NCBI GenBank assembly: GCA_902493615.1
Contig: CABUQK010000034.1
Span: forward strand, 1-17,347
Source: an uncultured Collinsella sp.
GTDB lineage: Bacteria > Actinomycetota > Coriobacteriia > Coriobacteriales > Coriobacteriaceae
DNA length: 17,347 nt
Direction of reading: 5' to 3'
Shown here: piece by piece, positions 14,557-17,347 of the stretch
Position numbering within the stretch: the stretch's first letter is position 1
Layout of the letters: each line of letters starts with the position of its first letter
Position numbers and translations under genes: made by a program
The notes under the pieces: model-generated
The model's input: only the letters and a program-made list of their open reading frames with translations
What the model was told of the DNA's origin: nothing
Database searches by the model: none

Positions 14557-16137
14557 TTAGGCGCCGTATGGGTTGCGGTCGCGTTCGATGCGTTGGCGGA
14601 TGCGGCGGTACTCGATTATCAGCAGCACCAGCAGTAGGGCCATGATGGCTAGGTAACTCATGGCGGCGCCCATCAGGCCGAGCAGACTGATCAAAATCAC
14701 CGGCAGCACCACGCTTATGGCAAAACAAATCAGGTAGACCTTGGTGACGTCGCCGGCATGGCGCAGCACCGTGATGATGGCGTAGATAAAATCGATGGCC
14801 GCGGTGACGCCGCCGGCGACGACCATCAGCAGCGCCAGCGTACGGTAGCGCTCAAAGTTGAGACCGTACATAAAGCTCATGAGGGGAATACCGGGACCTG
14901 CCATAAATGCGGCGCACACGCCGGTGATGACTACGATCAGCGCTATAACGGCAACAATAATCAGGTCAAAGCGACGACGCTTGCGAGGATTAGCCCAAAT
15001 GCTCGACAAGCGCAGGAGCTGCGGTTTATAGACAAATCCAATGCTCAACAGAATAGCCTGAGCTGGAAAAAAGAGGGCATTAAAGTACAGCTGGTATTTG
15101 TAGGCCAGTGTTCCTTCCATCACAAACTTGGGCATACTCTCGATAAGGTTGAACAGGAATAGCGCGCCAAAGAGTGGGGCGCACTGGACAAACAGGTGGC
15201 CGACCTCGCGCAGGCTCACGCGGCGCGATTTTTCGGTCTCGAGCAGGGCGAGCGGGGCGGTGACCAGCACGAGCGAGGCAATCGCGGCAATGCCCATGGC
15301 CATGGCCGCGATGGGCATGCTGCGCGTGAGGAACAGTGCCACGCTAAAGACCGCGATGACGCCGACGGAGCGTAGCGTTTGGCTCATGCCAGCCAGGTAG
15401 AGCTTGTCGGCCTGCTGCAGGCGGCCTTCGTACACGTCGGCGACGCCGTCGATGACCTTATACAGGTAGACGCCCAGGCCGATCGTCGCCATCTGCGTGT
15501 CATAGCCGCGGGCGCTGCTGTACATGAGGCCGCAGCCTAGGGCGAGCGCTCCGCAGATCCAACGATTGAGCTGGTAGGAGGCGAAGGACGTCTTTTCGTC
15601 GATGTCCGAGACCTGGAAATTGCGCACGCCGTAGTCGCATGCGATCATGATGAGCGTGCCGGTGACGAAGGCGATGGAGAATTTGCCTGCTTCTTCGGCG
15701 CCCACGAGCTGTGTGGACACGATGGTGAGCAGCGGAAACGCCAAGCCCCACACGGCGGTGCCGAGGGTGTTCCAAAGGTAATCGCGGCGGGTGGCGTGCT
15801 CCTCGTATTCCGCTTCCTGCATGGAGAAGCCGCCGCCGTAGACGGCGCCGAGCAGACGGTTCCACCAAGCGTTGACCATGCGGCGAACGGGGCCGGGCTT
15901 GCGATCGCGTTCGCGCCGGCGACGTGTGGCTTGGCTGCTATCGGGCCCGCCGGCGTTGCGCTGACTCAGCTCTTGGATGCGTGCGAGTTCCTCGGCAGTG
16001 TGCGAGGCAGGGAAGAGGCCGTTCTCGATGCGGCCGCCCTGGGCCTTCGCGGCGCCGTCTCTCGATGCAGCGGGGTTGGAGACGCCGTTGCGGCGGGCGA
16101 TGGCGCGGCGAATGCTATCGAGGGGCGTGATGCTCAA
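14557..16137 (-). CDS. Polysaccharide/lipid-linked oligosaccharide flippase (Wzx-like, MOP superfamily)
   Basis: 526-aa membrane protein of the polysaccharide export/flippase type, likely moving lipid-linked sugar units across the membrane. Residues 1-115 are a hydrophilic, Arg-rich cytoplasmic arm (ATRRRRERDRKPGPVRR), longer than usual. About twelve to fourteen hydrophobic spans follow, starting at LWNTLGTAVWGLAFPLLTIV; DYGVRNFQVSD is characteristic of the family. The start is TTG 16137, with AGGA about 8 nt upstream; the next Met is well inside the arm, so TTG is preferred. A TATACT hexamer lies at 16166-16171 on this strand, with no good -35. No glycosyltransferase gene is next to it, so its pathway is unknown. 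It is divergent from the lactate permease gene. Confidence 0.8.
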   Translation of the reverse strand: MSITPLDSIRRAIARRNGVSNPAASRDGAAKAQGGRIENGLFPASHTAEELARIQELSQRNAGGPDSSQATRRRRERDRKPGPVRRMVNAWWNRLLGAVYGGGFSMQEAEYEEHATRRDYLWNTLGTAVWGLAFPLLTIVSTQLVGAEEAGKFSIAFVTGTLIMIACDYGVRNFQVSDIDEKTSFASYQLNRWICGALALGCGLMYSSARGYDTQMATIGLGVYLYKVIDGVADVYEGRLQQADKLYLAGMSQTLRSVGVIAVFSVALFLTRSMPIAAMAMGIAAIASLVLVTAPLALLETEKSRRVSLREVGHLFVQCAPLFGALFLFNLIESMPKFVMEGTLAYKYQLYFNALFFPAQAILLSIGFVYKPQLLRLSSIWANPRKRRRFDLIIVAVIALIVVITGVCAAFMAGPGIPLMSFMYGLNFERYRTLALLMVVAGGVTAAIDFIYAIITVLRHAGDVTKVYLICFAISVVLPVILISLLGLMGAAMSYLAIMALLLVLLIIEYRRIRQRIERDRNPYGA

Positions 16138-16317
16138 AGCGGAGTCCTTTCTATTGCTGCGCTTTAGTATAGACGCGACGGTGTTCGTTCGTGTTTTTGA
16201 ACGGATTGTTCAATAATTTCGGCGGGCGGCTGTAATTTGTCGGTAAACGTGCGGTATCCTGTTGAAGTTTTGTGACACCCCCGATGCCGCCCACGCGGTA
16301 CCAAGGAGCTTCTACCT

Positions 16318-17347
16318 ATGGACGTCGCCGCATTCTTACTGGCTCTTGTGCCGATTATTTGGCTGGTCGTGATGCTGCTGTGCTTTAAATGGCCAGCTTG
16401 GAAGGCCGCTATCGGATCGTTTGTCCTTTCGTGCTTGCTTGCCTTCGCATGGTGGCACCTGCCGGCAGCGCAGATCGCGACCGCCTCGCTCGAAGGTTTT
16501 TTGATGGCTCTGTGGCCCATCGTCCTGGTGATCATCGCCGCGGTGTTCACGTATAACCTGTGCGTTCGTACGGGCGCCATGGACGTGATCGGCAGCATGA
16601 TCACCTCCATCAGCAGCGACCGCCGTCTGCTGGCGCTGCTCGTGGCTTGGTGCTTCGGTGGCTTTATGGAGGGCATGGCCGGCTTCGGTACCGCTGTCGC
16701 CATTCCCGCCGGCATGCTCGCGGGCCTGGGCTTTGAGGCCGTGCCTGCCGTGCTCATCTGCCTGCTGGCCAACGGCGTGCCCACGCCCTACGGCTCCATC
16801 GGCATCCCCACGGTGTCCGTTGCCGACCTGGTGGGTTTGGATTCCCTTCACCTAGCGACCGTTCAGCTGGTGCAGCTCGCACCGTTCTTTGTGGTGATGC
16901 CGCTATTTATTGTGCTGGTTGCGGGCCGTGTTGCCGATGACCAGGGCAATGCCGCGAGTGTGGGCGAGCGTCTGCACGGTGTTGCCGGCGTGGCGTTGCT
17001 CTCCGGCGTGTCGTTTGTCGGCGCGGCTCTGGTCGTTGCCATGTTTGTGGGCCCCGAGCTGGCCGTGGTCGTAGGATCCATCGTTTCGCTCGCGCTGACA
17101 GCTGCGCTTGCCATGCGTGCCGAGAAGTCGGGGCATCTGGACGCACGCTTCCATATGAATATCGAGGCCGGCGAACAGCTCACCGTTAAATCGGCGCTTT
17201 CGGCCTGGTCGTGCTTCATTCTGATTTTTGTACTGCTGCTGGGTACGTCCAACCTGGTGCCCGCCGTGCATGCCGCGCTTGCGCCCTTTGCGAGTCGCGT
17301 GCAGGTGTATTGCGGCGAGAACCCCGGCACGCTCACGTTTTCGTGGA
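16318..17347 (+). CDS. lldP: L-lactate permease, N-terminal part (3' end outside window)
   Basis: Membrane transporter of the LctP/LldP family that imports L-lactate with protons. The frame is open to the right edge, about 343 residues of an expected 500-550. Start ATG 16318 has AAGGAG (16303-16308) 9 nt upstream. Hydrophobic spans begin at residue 4 (AAFLLALVPIIWLVVMLLCF). The family signature GGFMEGMAGFGTAVAIPAG is at about residues 114-132, followed by LANGVPTPYGSIGIPTV. It could serve lactate uptake or export in a gut anaerobe. Nothing unusual is seen in the visible part. Confidence 0.88.
   Translation, partial: MDVAAFLLALVPIIWLVVMLLCFKWPAWKAAIGSFVLSCLLAFAWWHLPAAQIATASLEGFLMALWPIVLVIIAAVFTYNLCVRTGAMDVIGSMITSISSDRRLLALLVAWCFGGFMEGMAGFGTAVAIPAGMLAGLGFEAVPAVLICLLANGVPTPYGSIGIPTVSVADLVGLDSLHLATVQLVQLAPFFVVMPLFIVLVAGRVADDQGNAASVGERLHGVAGVALLSGVSFVGAALVVAMFVGPELAVVVGSIVSLALTAALAMRAEKSGHLDARFHMNIEAGEQLTVKSALSAWSCFILIFVLLLGTSNLVPAVHAALAPFASRVQVYCGENPGTLTFSW

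Noticed and set aside
1..17347. CRISPR arrays, tRNA or rRNA genes, integrase or transposase genes
   Set aside because: Looked for and not seen; no regularly spaced repeats and no recombinase motifs in any plausible frame.

Overview
The window looks like a chromosomal piece of a high-G+C gut actinobacterium of the class Coriobacteriia. Collinsella is my best guess, from codon use, GTG/TTG starts with strong GGAGG ribosome sites, and the style of the proteins; that is inference, not a database match.

Bases 1-10249 (plus strand) are the distal half of a type 1 BREX phage-defence operon. The parts are the methyltransferase PglX, the alkaline-phosphatase-fold protein PglZ and the AAA+/Lon-like protein BrxL, followed by two unrecognised genes (447-450 aa and 70 aa). 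brxA, brxB and brxC, which normally lie upstream, would be to the left of the window. The pglX gene is split. The methyltransferase core plus target-recognition part stops cleanly at 1357. About 1.1 kb of lower-G+C DNA follows, carrying a helix-turn-helix protein and an unknown 152-aa protein. The conserved C-terminal part of PglX then restarts at 2518 with its own ribosome site.

Bases 10257-11544 are an accessory patch. A minus-strand DUF3800 gene converges on the BREX operon. Behind it lie three copies (two minus, one plus) of a roughly 55-nt RNA-like element: extended -10 promoter, small hairpin, unpaired C/U-rich segment, GC-rich intrinsic terminator. The copy next to DUF3800 has 9 nt perfectly complementary to the DUF3800 ribosome-binding site, and its terminator lies between promoter and gene. 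This promoter-RNA-terminator-gene layout recalls type III toxin-antitoxin loci or an attenuator, and is the best candidate here for an undescribed regulatory system. A near-perfect palindrome (11461-11533) closes the patch.

Bases 11545-17347 look like ordinary chromosome: a K+/H+ antiporter with C-terminal RCK_C domains (minus), a PPP-type metallophosphoesterase (plus), a 123-bp MITE-like inverted-repeat element, a polysaccharide flippase (minus), and the 5' part of an L-lactate permease gene (plus) that runs off the right end.
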